Origin: Algoriphagus winogradskyi
GTDB taxonomy: Bacteria; Bacteroidota; Bacteroidia; Cytophagales; Cyclobacteriaceae
Assembly (NCBI RefSeq): GCF_900182815.1
Contig: NZ_FXUA01000005.1
Span: 186,001 to 250,000 of the forward strand
Reading direction: 5' to 3'
Length of the DNA stretch: 64,000 bases
The position numbers and the translations under genes were made by a program. Numbering within the stretch: the first letter of the stretch is position 1; each line of letters starts with the position of its first letter. The notes under the pieces were generated by a model. The model ran no database searches. It was not told where the DNA came from and worked only from the letters and a program-made list of their open reading frames with translations. This document shows, one piece after another, positions 1-7,954 of the stretch.

Positions 1-1260
1 AATATGGGAATGCCTATTAATTCCCTAGCTGATGATTTTGCATATCGTGAAGTGTTAAATGAAAAAGGTAAGGAGGAAGTATATCTTTCTTCTAATAGAA
101 AAGGTGGACAAGGCCTCGATGATATATACACTATCCAAGATGTTTATAAGCAATTCCTAGCTAGAGTAATTGATTGTGAAGGTTTGGTCATCACGGATAG
201 TTACATGGCTACCTTAAGAGATAAAACTCAAAATGGTAATGTGCAGACTACTAGAGGAGCTACTGGTGAGCTTCTAGCCGAACTGGAGCCAGATAGTGAC
301 TTTGGAATTGTAATTTCGAAGCCAGGATACTTCAGCGTGACTGACGAGAGTATTACAACGAAGGGTTTTGAAGGAGATACGGTGAAAAGGGAGTATACTT
401 TAATCGCTATTCCTTACCAATTGCCAGTATATGTTGATATAGTTTATTATGATTTGGATAAGTTTAAAATTAGAGATGATGCAAAACCAGCTCTTGATAA
501 ACTAGGGGAGATGATGAACAAATATCCATTCCTGGATTTACTTGTTGCTTCTCATACTGACTCAAGAGCAAGCGATGAGTATAACATTATCCTTTCTAAT
601 AACCGAGCAAAAGCGGTGACTGAGTACATGGCGCAGCATAATATCTCTGCCGATAGAATCAGACTAGAATGGTTCGGTGAGCAGGAATTGGTGAATGATT
701 GTGGAAATGGTAAGCCATGTAATGAAGTGGATCATCAAATGAATAGAAGATCAGAGTTGATCCTTGAAGCCTTCCCGGACCCGAGTAAGCAGTACGAAAT
801 TCCTGAGAGCTTTAAAGACCTAAATTTCTGCGATCCAGAAACTCTTTTTGAAGATATACAAAAAGAGCTTGCAGCGATTCCGACAATCTACTTTGACTTT
901 GATAAATCAATGTTGAGATCAGTGCATAAGAAGGAGCTAGAACGTACAGCGATTATGTTGAAGCGTATGCCAAACTTAATGTTATACATAGAAGGGCATA
1001 CTGATCAAAGAGGTTCTGACGAATACAACAAACCGCTATCAGAGCGTAGAGCCGATGTGGTTAAGAAATATTTAATTCAGAGAGGAATCGAAGACAATAG
1101 AATGGAAGAGACATGGTTTGGAGAGACTAAACCAGTCAATGATTGTAATTCTATCAGCTGTACAGAAGCGATGCACCAGTTGAATAGACGCACCGAACTT
1201 AGGGTAGGAAAAACCTCCTTCACCTATACAGGGAGGAAGAAGAAAGTTGATACGTTGTAA
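1..1260 (+). CDS. PD40/OmpA-family envelope protein with two tandem OmpA domains (5' end outside window)
   Basis: The reading frame is open at the window edge, so this is the C-terminal part of a longer protein. The first residues (VYLSSNRKGGQGLDDIY) look like the last PD40/WD40-like blade that usually precedes OmpA domains in Bacteroidota envelope proteins. Two OmpA_C-like peptidoglycan-binding domains follow, at about residues 140-257 and 290-405 of the visible part. Each has the Asp/Arg pair used to bind diaminopimelate (SHTDSRAS with LSNNRAKAV; GHTDQRGS with LSERRADVV). Each also carries a Cys pair near its end (NDCGNGKPC, NDCNSISC). It probably anchors the outer membrane or a surface complex to peptidoglycan, as in gliding or T9SS-associated OmpA proteins. 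The role is inferred; the domain assignment is firm. An intrinsic terminator follows. Confidence 0.85.
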   Translation, partial: NMGMPINSLADDFAYREVLNEKGKEEVYLSSNRKGGQGLDDIYTIQDVYKQFLARVIDCEGLVITDSYMATLRDKTQNGNVQTTRGATGELLAELEPDSDFGIVISKPGYFSVTDESITTKGFEGDTVKREYTLIAIPYQLPVYVDIVYYDLDKFKIRDDAKPALDKLGEMMNKYPFLDLLVASHTDSRASDEYNIILSNNRAKAVTEYMAQHNISADRIRLEWFGEQELVNDCGNGKPCNEVDHQMNRRSELILEAFPDPSKQYEIPESFKDLNFCDPETLFEDIQKELAAIPTIYFDFDKSMLRSVHKKELERTAIMLKRMPNLMLYIEGHTDQRGSDEYNKPLSERRADVVKKYLIQRGIEDNRMEETWFGETKPVNDCNSISCTEAMHQLNRRTELRVGKTSFTYTGRKKKVDTL

Positions 1261-1287
1261 TACGTGATTGATGTGAATAGTAACCTG

Positions 1288-1322
1288 TAAAAAGAGTCCC
1301 GCATTTGTGGGACTCTTTTTTG
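1288..1322. terminator. Bidirectional intrinsic terminator
   Basis: A 12-bp stem (AAAAAGAGTCCC with GGGACTCTTTTT) and a short loop lie between the convergent OmpA gene and the barrel gene at 1342. There are T runs on both strands, so it can serve both genes. Confidence 0.85.
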
Positions 1323-1341
1323 TTGTACAACTCTGTATGGG

Positions 1342-2397
1342 TTATAGCTTGAAATTCCTGACAATCCCCACACTCAATCTGCTCGAATGCATGATCTGGT
1401 TACCATTTAGGTTTTGGGAAATGGGATACTGGTATACTAAATTTAAAGTAGTTTGAATGATATTAAAATCCATTCCGATCTGCGCAAAAGCTACTTTTCC
1501 ACCTGTAAGATCCTGCTTTACATCATCCCATAGATCTTTTTGCGAAGCCTCATAATATACTCCTGCATTGGGAGCTAAAAGCACTTTTTCACTAGCCTGG
1601 AATTGATGGAAATATATCGCGTAAGCATTAAAACTGTTGCCTGCCTGATAGTCTTGAGCTCCCTCGGTACTGAATTGATAGCTTGCTCCCGCATTTACGC
1701 CTTGATTGTTTAGAAACCACTGATAATTTAATCGTGGTATAAATGCAAAAGCATTTTTCCCAGGCTGTATGATGGGGTCAAAGTAATCCTGGTTTTCATT
1801 ATCTGACCGAACCAAAGCCTGTCCTGTAGGTAAATTCATGGCAAATCCTGGGCGAATGGTATGTCTGGATTTTTGGTTGTAAACCATCCAAATGTAGTCG
1901 CCTGCCAAAGTCAAATCCCCCCATCCTTGAACAAACAAGGTAGTGTCGCGGCTAGGGTTAGGAAGGTCAAGGTAATTTTCATAGTACACCTTGTTGAATT
2001 CATAAGGCAATACTACCGTGAAGTTCCATTTATTTTTTACAGTAAAATTCCCTCTCACCTCGACGGTTTGATAGGTTTCAAAGTCTTGTTTTGATTTTTG
2101 CACATAAAGATTGTTTCCCTCAGGCTCATGCATGATAATGGGATAATTCCCAGGTAGTAACTTAGTCGATTGCTGCTGTGGATAAGTCAAAACGGCTTGG
2201 GTAGCCGGCGTGATGGAAGTATAACTTTTATAGTCATTGAAGCCTCTGTATCTATAGAATACTCCCAAATAACTTTTGTTTTGGAGTAGGCTATACTCGA
2301 AGAAATTGCAGCTATCACAAGCATAGCTTTTTTGCATTCCGAGAAATGAAATGCAGATAAAACTTAGAAGTGTTATTTTCTTGTAGAATGATTTCAT
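1342..2397 (-). CDS. Outer-membrane beta-barrel protein of the MbnP/MbnH operon
   Basis: 351 residues with a signal peptide ending near residue 26 (KSYA|CDSC). A CDSC motif sits immediately at the mature N-terminus, and the rest is aromatic-rich alternating beta strands ending in a C-terminal Leu (VRNFKL), typical of an outer-membrane barrel. It is the last gene of a minus-strand operon with two di-heme peroxidases and MbnP. Its ATG overlaps the stop of the upstream peroxidase (TGATG), which indicates translational coupling. Barrels with a Cys-x-x-Cys start are often found next to metal-handling genes, so transport or surface exposure of a copper-related substrate is plausible. The substrate cannot be read from the sequence. 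Confidence 0.7.
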   Translation of the reverse strand: MKSFYKKITLLSFICISFLGMQKSYACDSCNFFEYSLLQNKSYLGVFYRYRGFNDYKSYTSITPATQAVLTYPQQQSTKLLPGNYPIIMHEPEGNNLYVQKSKQDFETYQTVEVRGNFTVKNKWNFTVVLPYEFNKVYYENYLDLPNPSRDTTLFVQGWGDLTLAGDYIWMVYNQKSRHTIRPGFAMNLPTGQALVRSDNENQDYFDPIIQPGKNAFAFIPRLNYQWFLNNQGVNAGASYQFSTEGAQDYQAGNSFNAYAIYFHQFQASEKVLLAPNAGVYYEASQKDLWDDVKQDLTGGKVAFAQIGMDFNIIQTTLNLVYQYPISQNLNGNQIMHSSRLSVGIVRNFKL

Positions 2398-3458
2398 CAG
2401 TTTGATTTTGGATGATGATTATGAATAAATAGGGAGTCGGTCAGAGTAGCCAAAAATGCAAGCAATGCTTCTCGTTCTTGCTGATTTATTGCAATTCCAT
2501 TTGTTAATTGTGAAGCCAGCGATTCATTGAGCTGGATGCCATTTTGATAGTGGTCGAGCACCTCTTCCAAAGTCTGGAATCTTCCATCGTGCATATATGG
2601 TGCTGTTAGGGCAATATTCCGAAGGGTTGGAGTTTTATATGCTCCCATATCCTGAGGATTTGAGGTGATTCTAAAACGACCTTGGTACAAACCTTCCAGT
2701 TCTAGAGGATTGAGATAGGTTTTGTCTAATCCATTGTTGTGAAAGCTTCGGTCAGTGAAAAGCCCCTCCTGATGGCAACTAGAGCAGTTTTTTTGGTAAA
2801 GCTGATACCCTTTGATCTCTAGATCAGTCAAAGATTCTTCCTTCCTTTGCCAGCGGTCATACTTGGAATCTTGGGAAATCAGCGTTCTCACGTATTGACT
2901 AATCGCCCGGCTTACTTGTGCACTTTCAATTTGTTCTTCAGGAAAAACTACGTTGAACTGCTTCTTGTATGCAGGATCATGCTCCAGATATGTGATTATT
3001 TCGTCAAGATCGGCTCCCATTTCGTCTGGATGAGTCAGTGGGCCAAAATTCAAAGACTCCAAATCATGTGCACCGCCATCCCAGAATAATCCTTCAGTTT
3101 GCCAGGCCAGATTGAAAATCGCCGGAGCTGTGCGGTGCAATTTTTCTCCCGAAACACCATGTTCAGCTAGGCTCACTCCGTCGGTAAAAGCCAGTTCTGG
3201 ATTATGACAGCTGGCGCAGGAAACCTTGCCATTCGCAGATAGATTTGGGTCAAAGAATAACTTTTTACCCAAGTCAACACCCTCTACTGAAATCATATTT
3301 CGCTCCGGTTGTGGAAATCCAGCTACCTGAAGGGTAGGAGATAGCTTAGGGACAAAGTAATTGACCGCACTGATTGGCTCTGTAGGATCTACATCCTGGG
3401 CGCAGGCGGTTGCCAGGCTTATGGCTGTTAGCAGAAGAAATTTCTGATAGGTTTTCAT
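2397..3458 (-). CDS. Di-heme cytochrome c peroxidase / MauG-MbnH family lipoprotein
   Basis: 353 residues. The N-terminus has a lipobox (SLATAC, Cys19). Two c-type heme sites are visible: CASCH (81-85) and CSSCH (225-229). The bacterial CCP/MauG fold signatures FWDGGA (126-131) and TAPYMHDGRF (285-294) are present. Members either reduce peroxide or, as MauG and MbnH, form a bis-Fe(IV) state that oxidises a partner protein. The gene lies 36 nt downstream of mbnP and about 0.8 kb after a second di-heme peroxidase in the same operon, so oxidation of MbnP is the likely job of one or both. Sequence alone does not tell a peroxidase from a MauG-like oxidase. Confidence 0.85.
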   Translation of the reverse strand: MKTYQKFLLLTAISLATACAQDVDPTEPISAVNYFVPKLSPTLQVAGFPQPERNMISVEGVDLGKKLFFDPNLSANGKVSCASCHNPELAFTDGVSLAEHGVSGEKLHRTAPAIFNLAWQTEGLFWDGGAHDLESLNFGPLTHPDEMGADLDEIITYLEHDPAYKKQFNVVFPEEQIESAQVSRAISQYVRTLISQDSKYDRWQRKEESLTDLEIKGYQLYQKNCSSCHQEGLFTDRSFHNNGLDKTYLNPLELEGLYQGRFRITSNPQDMGAYKTPTLRNIALTAPYMHDGRFQTLEEVLDHYQNGIQLNESLASQLTNGIAINQQEREALLAFLATLTDSLFIHNHHPKSN

Positions 3459-3494
3459 ACTAAAACCCGGGGGATAAAGCCCCCGGGATAGGAA

Positions 3495-4217
3495 TTACTT
3501 CACAGTGATAAAACCTTCAGAATAATTTTCAGCAACTTTGGCAGCCATCTCTCCAAACATGATCGTAGTACTCTCCAAATCGCTCAATTGAAGGGTGTTC
3601 GGATCTTTGAATAGCTCATCCAGATCAGCAGCAAGGATTAAAGAGATAGCTTTGCCAGCTCTGACTCCTGTGAGCGGTTGAGTGATAGTTTGGAAATTAG
3701 GATTAGTGCCAATATGCAGGATAAGTCCTTGTCTTTCAGTGGTGTTTTTGTTTGTGAATTCACCTTCGAGCACCAGAAATTTGTAACCTGTGTTCCAGTT
3801 CCAAGCCATGTCGGAGTTAGGATCCAAATCGCCGGTCTGGTCAGTCTTACCATTTGCCACTTCGTCCACGCCTATGGAGAAAGTCAGTTGGTTGTAATTG
3901 GCAGAAGGGATCATTCCCAGGTCAATGCTTTTGTTTCCGTCCTCAGAGATGAGGTGGTAGCTATCCATTTCCTCATACATTTCTCCTGTCTGAGTGTTGG
4001 TGAGTACTACATTCGAGATGTAGTATTTGAATTTTTTCGGAGTGAAATCTTCACCAGAAGGAAGAGTAAATGACTTTCCATTAAGTTCTAAAGTTTGGCC
4101 GTCCAGCTTATGCTCTAGAGAAATGTCCATTGCCATAGTTGCAGGAACTTCCACATCATTACAAGAAGAGCACATCAAAATTGAACTGAGTAATGCTGTA
4201 TATACTAGATTTTTCAT
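3495..4217 (-). CDS. mbnP: MbnP-family copper-binding lipoprotein
   Basis: 240 residues with a lipoprotein signal (MCSSC, Cys19). The diagnostic MbnP segment is present at 136-145 (DMAWNWNTGY), with the conserved Trp pair W139/W141 and a downstream HIG (H168). In characterised MbnP a conserved Trp is converted to kynurenine by its di-heme partner MbnH, giving a high-affinity copper site. Here the gene is flanked by two di-heme MbnH/MauG-type genes (24 nt and 36 nt spacing), which fits that chemistry. Family recognition is from the WNWNTGY region, the length and the neighbours. Actual kynurenine formation is an inference. Confidence 0.8.
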   Translation of the reverse strand: MKNLVYTALLSSILMCSSCNDVEVPATMAMDISLEHKLDGQTLELNGKSFTLPSGEDFTPKKFKYYISNVVLTNTQTGEMYEEMDSYHLISEDGNKSIDLGMIPSANYNQLTFSIGVDEVANGKTDQTGDLDPNSDMAWNWNTGYKFLVLEGEFTNKNTTERQGLILHIGTNPNFQTITQPLTGVRAGKAISLILAADLDELFKDPNTLQLSDLESTTIMFGEMAAKVAENYSEGFITVK

Positions 4218-4241
4218 CTGTTTTAAATTTGTAATTCTGAA

Positions 4242-5360
4242 TTAGTTAAAAGGATTAGAGAACTTTGAATTGGTTATAAATTGCTGATCCGTAAGTGTGT
4301 GGAGAAAAGCAATAATTGCTTTTTTTTCTTCCTCACTCAGATGCAGCTTCACGGCTTCGGAGCCGTTTGGAAGTTCATTGCTGGCTTCCAAAATCAACAC
4401 ATCAAGCGTACCGCTGTTTTGAATGTGATCATTGTAGTGATCAAGTACTTCTTCCAAAGTTTCGAATCTACCGTCATGCATATAGGGAGCTGTCAGGGCT
4501 ATATTTCGTAAGCTGGGCGCTTTGAATTTTCCCTTATCAAAGGCATTGGATGTGACTTCCATCAGACCTGAAGCTAGGTTTTCTTCCGAATCCAGACCAT
4601 TATTGTGAAAGCCAGCAATTCCATTTGGATCCCCTGCCGTAAGAAATCCCAGATGACAATCGCTACAATTCCCACCGCGAAGCTGCAGCTTGGGATCAGG
4701 ATGCGTGAAGAAAAGCTCCAAACCCAATTTTTCTTCAGGGGTAAGTTCTACTTCATTTCTGATCCAGGCATCAAACTTTGAATTGGCAGAAACCAACGTG
4801 CGCTCAAACTGAGCCAACGCTTTCCCTATCAGTTCCGGAGTGATTTCCTCCGTGCCAAAAGCACTTTTGAAAAGAATCGGATACTGTCCATCAGCTTGTA
4901 ACCTATTTACAGCCTCTTCTATTGGAAGATTCATTTCCCTTGGATCTTCGATCGGCTGAACCGCCTGTATTTCAAGTGTGGCAGCGCGGCCGTTCCAGAA
5001 GAATTTATTTTGCCAGTGAAGATTGGACAAGGACATGGCATTCATGTCTCCAATAGAGTCATTGACGCCAAAGCTGAATTGATTGCCATCAGAAAAGGCT
5101 TTTTGTTGCTGGTGGCAGGAGCCACAGGAAACAGTACCATCAGACGAAAGCTTTTTTTCATAGAAAAGCATACGCCCAAGTTGCACTCCTTCCTCAGTTA
5201 GCGGATTGTCGGCGGGCATGGCAATATTCCCCGGAAAATAATCCGGTGCCTCCAAAGAAATCTGAGTGGGCCCATCTATAGGGTTTTCCTCAGTATTCCC
5301 ACAGGAAACTATGCCACACACGCAGACCAACCCTAGCCAAGCAGGGAATTGAAATCGCAT
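4242..5360 (-). CDS. Di-heme cytochrome c peroxidase / MbnH-like lipoprotein
   Basis: 372 residues with a lipobox (IVSC, Cys20). The heme-binding motifs are CGSCH (79-83) and CSDCH (232-236). FWNGRA (121-126) and TAPYMHDGRF (290-299) match the CCP/MauG/MbnH fold. It precedes mbnP by 24 nt and follows a small membrane-protein gene by 44 nt, all on the minus strand. It is clearly paralogous to the other di-heme protein of the operon (TAPYMHDGRF-x-TLEEVLDHY is common to both) but diverged elsewhere, for example in the CxxCH spacer residues and a longer C-terminus. This position directly upstream of mbnP makes it the better candidate for the MbnP-modifying MbnH. That assignment is inference. Confidence 0.83.
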   Translation of the reverse strand: MRFQFPAWLGLVCVCGIVSCGNTEENPIDGPTQISLEAPDYFPGNIAMPADNPLTEEGVQLGRMLFYEKKLSSDGTVSCGSCHQQQKAFSDGNQFSFGVNDSIGDMNAMSLSNLHWQNKFFWNGRAATLEIQAVQPIEDPREMNLPIEEAVNRLQADGQYPILFKSAFGTEEITPELIGKALAQFERTLVSANSKFDAWIRNEVELTPEEKLGLELFFTHPDPKLQLRGGNCSDCHLGFLTAGDPNGIAGFHNNGLDSEENLASGLMEVTSNAFDKGKFKAPSLRNIALTAPYMHDGRFETLEEVLDHYNDHIQNSGTLDVLILEASNELPNGSEAVKLHLSEEEKKAIIAFLHTLTDQQFITNSKFSNPFN

Positions 5361-5404
5361 GAAATGTAATTTTGAAATAAGAACTCGGTTACTCGATCAA
5401 AAAA

Positions 5405-5779
5405 TCACACTTGCGGTGGATGGTCGATTTCTGTAGTGTTGGTTTGGCCAAACCAGTTTTGGTAAAAAGATTGATGAGCAAAAGGCTCAGTGGAATTTGA
5501 AGGATGCTGATAGCTCAATGTCGGGTTTTGGACGTAAACCCCAAAGTCCTGACTAAATGAAAGTGCAGTTTTATTTTCCTGTCTTTCTTGCTCTTCTTTA
5601 AGTTTAGTTGCGAGGTAACATTTTCCATCACAGTTCATCATTGGCTTGTCTGTATTGATACAGAAATTGTCTATGATGTATTTCTGATTCATCGTGAAAC
5701 TCACTTTGATCACCGAATACACCATGCTGTTCATGATTAGAACAGCGCAAAGCCATATATAAAATGTGCTTTTAAGCAT
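5405..5779 (-). CDS. Small membrane protein with CDGKC motif, first gene of the mbnP operon
   Basis: 124 residues from the ATG at 5779; an in-frame TTG nine bases upstream is less likely. One N-terminal hydrophobic segment (residues about 4-26) is followed by an exported part with NFCINTD and MNCDGKCYL. That gives three closely spaced Cys residues, which could bind a metal. The tail is Gln/Asn/His-rich and ends in EIDHPPQV. I do not recognise a named family. Short proteins with a CxGKC motif recur next to metal and copper genes in Bacteroidota, which agrees with its place at the head of the MbnP operon. A -7 box ends 6 nt before the ATG. Confidence 0.65.
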   Translation of the reverse strand: MLKSTFYIWLCAVLIMNSMVYSVIKVSFTMNQKYIIDNFCINTDKPMMNCDGKCYLATKLKEEQERQENKTALSFSQDFGVYVQNPTLSYQHPSNSTEPFAHQSFYQNWFGQTNTTEIDHPPQV

Positions 5780-5785
5780 TTGGCA

Positions 5786-5793
5786 CAAAGGTA
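5786..5793 (-). promoter_or_regulatory. TACCTTTG -7 box of the mbnP operon
   Basis: It matches the Bacteroidota TAnnTTTG consensus and ends 6 nt before the ATG at 5779, implying a leaderless or nearly leaderless transcript. No clear -33 TTG is seen. Confidence 0.45.
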
Positions 5794-5939
5794 TATCAGA
5801 ATCCGTTTTTGTGCTATTAATTATACTTTTTATTGATCAAATGATATTGCTGGCTTATCCAGTCTAAAATAAATTACCTTTTGTAGAATGGATTTTGGGC
5901 TTATCTTGATCGTTCCCTTTTAACCCAAAATCTCTTAAA

Positions 5940-6791
5940 ATGATTAAGCACAAACTTTTCTTTCTAATATTTTCTCTTGGCACTGCTACTGTAGCACAAG
6001 CGCAATTCGATCCTACAAGTGCTGGCTATAAATTAGTCTGGCAGGAAGAATTTGAAAACTCAGGTCAGGTTAACCCAGAGTTTTGGTCTTTTGAAAAAGG
6101 TTTCAAGAGAAACAATGAACTGCAATGGTACCAGGAACCAAATGCAACTGTAAAAGACGGAAAGCTAATCATCACTGGAAAAAGAGAGCAACTCAATAAT
6201 CCCAATTTTGATCCGGATAGTAAGGATTGGAAGAGAAATCGGAAATTTGCAGAATACACATCATCCAGTATCAATACGCGTGGAAAGTATGAGTTTCAGT
6301 ACGGAATCATGGAAGTTCGGGCTAAAATCGACACATCTATGGGGATGTGGCCTGCGATATGGACATTAGGGATTTCCAAACCATGGCCATCAAACGGTGA
6401 GATCGATGTAATGGAATATTATAGGGTGAAAGGGGAAGCTACCATCTTGGCAAATGCAGCTTGGGCAGACGAAGGGCAATACAATGCAAAATGGGATAAC
6501 GCTAAAATCCCATTCACCGACTATTTGAAAAAAGACCCAGATTGGCCAAATAAATTCCATCTCTGGAGAATGGAATGGACTGAACAATCCATCAAAATTT
6601 ATCTTGATGATGAATTGCTCAATGAGGTGGATCTAGCGAGAACTATCAATCCTGATGGTTTTAACCCTTTTCATCAGCCTCATTATATATTGTTAAACCT
6701 TGCCATTGGAGGTAACAATGGTGGTGATCCTAGCAAAACTATATTTCCAAAAGAATATGTAGTGGATTATGTAAGGGTTTATCAGAAATAG
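5940..6791 (+). CDS. Secreted glycoside hydrolase family 16 (laminarinase-like beta-glucanase)
   Basis: 283 residues with a signal peptide (1-21, ending VAQAQ). The single GH16 domain covers nearly all of the mature protein. The catalytic ExDxxE motif is GEIDVME: nucleophile E154, D156 and acid/base E159. Other family landmarks are LVWQEEFE near the N-terminus, a GMWPAIWTLG strand, LWRMEWT, and the final VDYVRVYQ strand. GH16 enzymes of this type hydrolyse beta-1,3- or mixed-linkage glucans such as laminarin. The fine specificity cannot be called. It stands alone, with no adjacent SusCD pair, and is followed by a strong terminator hairpin. Confidence 0.88.
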   Translation: MIKHKLFFLIFSLGTATVAQAQFDPTSAGYKLVWQEEFENSGQVNPEFWSFEKGFKRNNELQWYQEPNATVKDGKLIITGKREQLNNPNFDPDSKDWKRNRKFAEYTSSSINTRGKYEFQYGIMEVRAKIDTSMGMWPAIWTLGISKPWPSNGEIDVMEYYRVKGEATILANAAWADEGQYNAKWDNAKIPFTDYLKKDPDWPNKFHLWRMEWTEQSIKIYLDDELLNEVDLARTINPDGFNPFHQPHYILLNLAIGGNNGGDPSKTIFPKEYVVDYVRVYQK

Positions 6792-6809
6792 ATTCTAGTA
6801 TTTCGAGTG

Positions 6810-6838
6810 ATGCTGCTTCTCCAGAAGCAGCATTTTTT
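6810..6838 (+). terminator. Intrinsic terminator after GH16 gene
   Basis: A perfect 11-bp stem (ATGCTGCTTCT / AGAAGCAGCAT) is followed by six T. It is also the first copy of a palindrome that recurs twice in the next 120 nt. Confidence 0.75.
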
Positions 6839-6951
6839 ACGCGGATAAGTGCAGCTTCTGGAGAAGCAGCACAACGAATAACCTGTCGGTTTAAGTATCT
6901 CTATAGCTCGAGATCGAGAATTCATAATAACGTGCTTCTGGAAAAGCAGTA
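6810..6951. repeat. Cluster of three GCTTCTGGAGAAGC-type palindromes
   Basis: Related palindromes lie at 6810-6832, 6849-6872 (one mismatch in the stem) and about 6932-6950 (degraded). Only the first has a T tract. They look like a decaying REP-like repeat cluster. Confidence 0.55.
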
Positions 6952-6969
6952 CAGCAGAAAGAATGAAAA

Positions 6970-7010
6970 CTGCGCCCTCTGCGAATCCTCCGTGGACTCA
7001 GCGGTTAATA
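6970..7010. repeat. Half copy of the CGCAGAG inverted-repeat family
   Basis: A 40-nt stretch (TGCGCCCTCTGCGAATCC ... CTCAGCGGTTAA) resembles the right arm of the element at 7792-7901. It immediately precedes the end of rluF. Confidence 0.5.
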
Positions 7011-7013
7011 CCC

Positions 7014-7745
7014 TCAATCAAAAGTCTTCGAACTATCGGAAATCATATCATTGATTTCTGCCATTTCCTTATCAGTCAAATCACGCCATTTTCCAACTGG
7101 AATATCCAAGTGCACATTCATGATTCTGATTCGTTTCAGCTGTACTACTTTGAATCCAAAATGCTCGCACATTCTCCGGATCTGCCGATTGAGTCCTTGA
7201 GTGAGGGTAATTCTGAACTTGAATTTACTGATGCGTTCTACTTTACAAGGATCAGTCACTGTGTTTAGTATGGGTACTCCGGCTCCCATTAACCTGATAA
7301 ACTCATCATTCACCGGCCGATCTACAGTTACTATATATTCCTTTTCATGGTTGTTTTTGGAGCGGAGAATCTTATTTACAATATCTCCTTCACTGGTTAA
7401 AAAAATTAATCCTTCACTATCTTTATCCAGTCGGCCAATTGGAAAAATCCGCTGTGGATGACCAATGTAGTCAATGATATTGTCCTTTTCACCTTTAGTG
7501 TCAGTGGTGCTTACTATTCCTACTGGTTTATTAAAAGCAATATAGGTATGTACTTGTTTTGGCTTTCCTACGGGTTCCCCATCCACAGCTACTACATCGG
7601 TCGGGCCTACTTTAGTGCCAAGTTCAGGGGCTTTTCCGTTGATTGTAATTCGACCTTCTTCCAGAAGTTTGTCCGCTCCGCGTCGAGAGCAAAATCCAAC
7701 TTCACTCAGGTATTTATTGATTCGTATGTATTGATCTTCTGCCAC
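7014..7745 (-). CDS. rluF: 23S rRNA pseudouridine synthase, RluF/RsuA family
   Basis: 243 residues. An N-terminal S4 RNA-binding domain (about 7-65, [20 protein letters not shown]) is followed by the RsuA/RluB/RluE/RluF catalytic domain. The motif is [10 protein letters not shown] with catalytic Asp107, and the late motif is [15 protein letters not shown]. RluF-type enzymes isomerise U2604 in 23S rRNA (E. coli numbering). Within the family, RluF is favoured by length and the [11 protein letters not shown] context, but the exact target uridine is an inference. It is a single gene, flanked on both sides by copies of the same intergenic inverted-repeat family. Confidence 0.8.
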   Translation of the reverse strand: MAEDQYIRINKYLSEVGFCSRRGADKLLEEGRITINGKAPELGTKVGPTDVVAVDGEPVGKPKQVHTYIAFNKPVGIVSTTDTKGEKDNIIDYIGHPQRIFPIGRLDKDSEGLIFLTSEGDIVNKILRSKNNHEKEYIVTVDRPVNDEFIRLMGAGVPILNTVTDPCKVERISKFKFRITLTQGLNRQIRRMCEHFGFKVVQLKRIRIMNVHLDIPVGKWRDLTDKEMAEINDMISDSSKTFD

Positions 7746-7791
7746 TGGAAATCTAGAATGGATTCTGGCTGCAAGTTACGTAAATGTTATT

Positions 7792-7901
7792 TACCGCGGT
7801 GAACGCAGAGGGTTTCGCAGAGAGCGCTACTAGATAATTTGAATCAATCAAATCCAAATCAGTTGCGTTCTCTGCGAAACCTTTGTACAGTTTGCGGTTA
7901 A
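7792..7901. repeat. Inverted-repeat element (CGCAGAG family, complete copy)
   Basis: The left arm 7792-7828 (ACCGCGGTGAACGCAGAG...) and right arm 7863-7901 (...TCTCTGCGAAACCTTTG...TTTGCGGTTA) are imperfect inverted copies around about 35 nt. It resembles a non-coding MITE/REP-like element. Relatives lie at 6970-7010 and 61917-62046. Confidence 0.55.
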
Positions 7902-7934
7902 AAAAAAAGCGCAAGACCGAAGACCTGCGCTTTT
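7901..7934 (-). terminator. Intrinsic terminator of the M23 peptidase gene
   Basis: On the minus strand there is an AAAGCGCA...TGCGCTTT stem with a TTCG-containing loop, then eight T. Confidence 0.8.
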
Positions 7935-7954
7935 GAAATGATGTGTTTGAAATT

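Noticed and set aside
3678..4245. Open frames on the plus strand opposite mbnP
   Set aside because: Antisense shadows; the minus-strand gene has a signal peptide, family motifs and operon context.
6963..7268. 101-residue plus-strand open frame opposite the end of rluF
   Set aside because: It starts within a repeat and overlaps the conserved C-terminal motif of RluF on the other strand.
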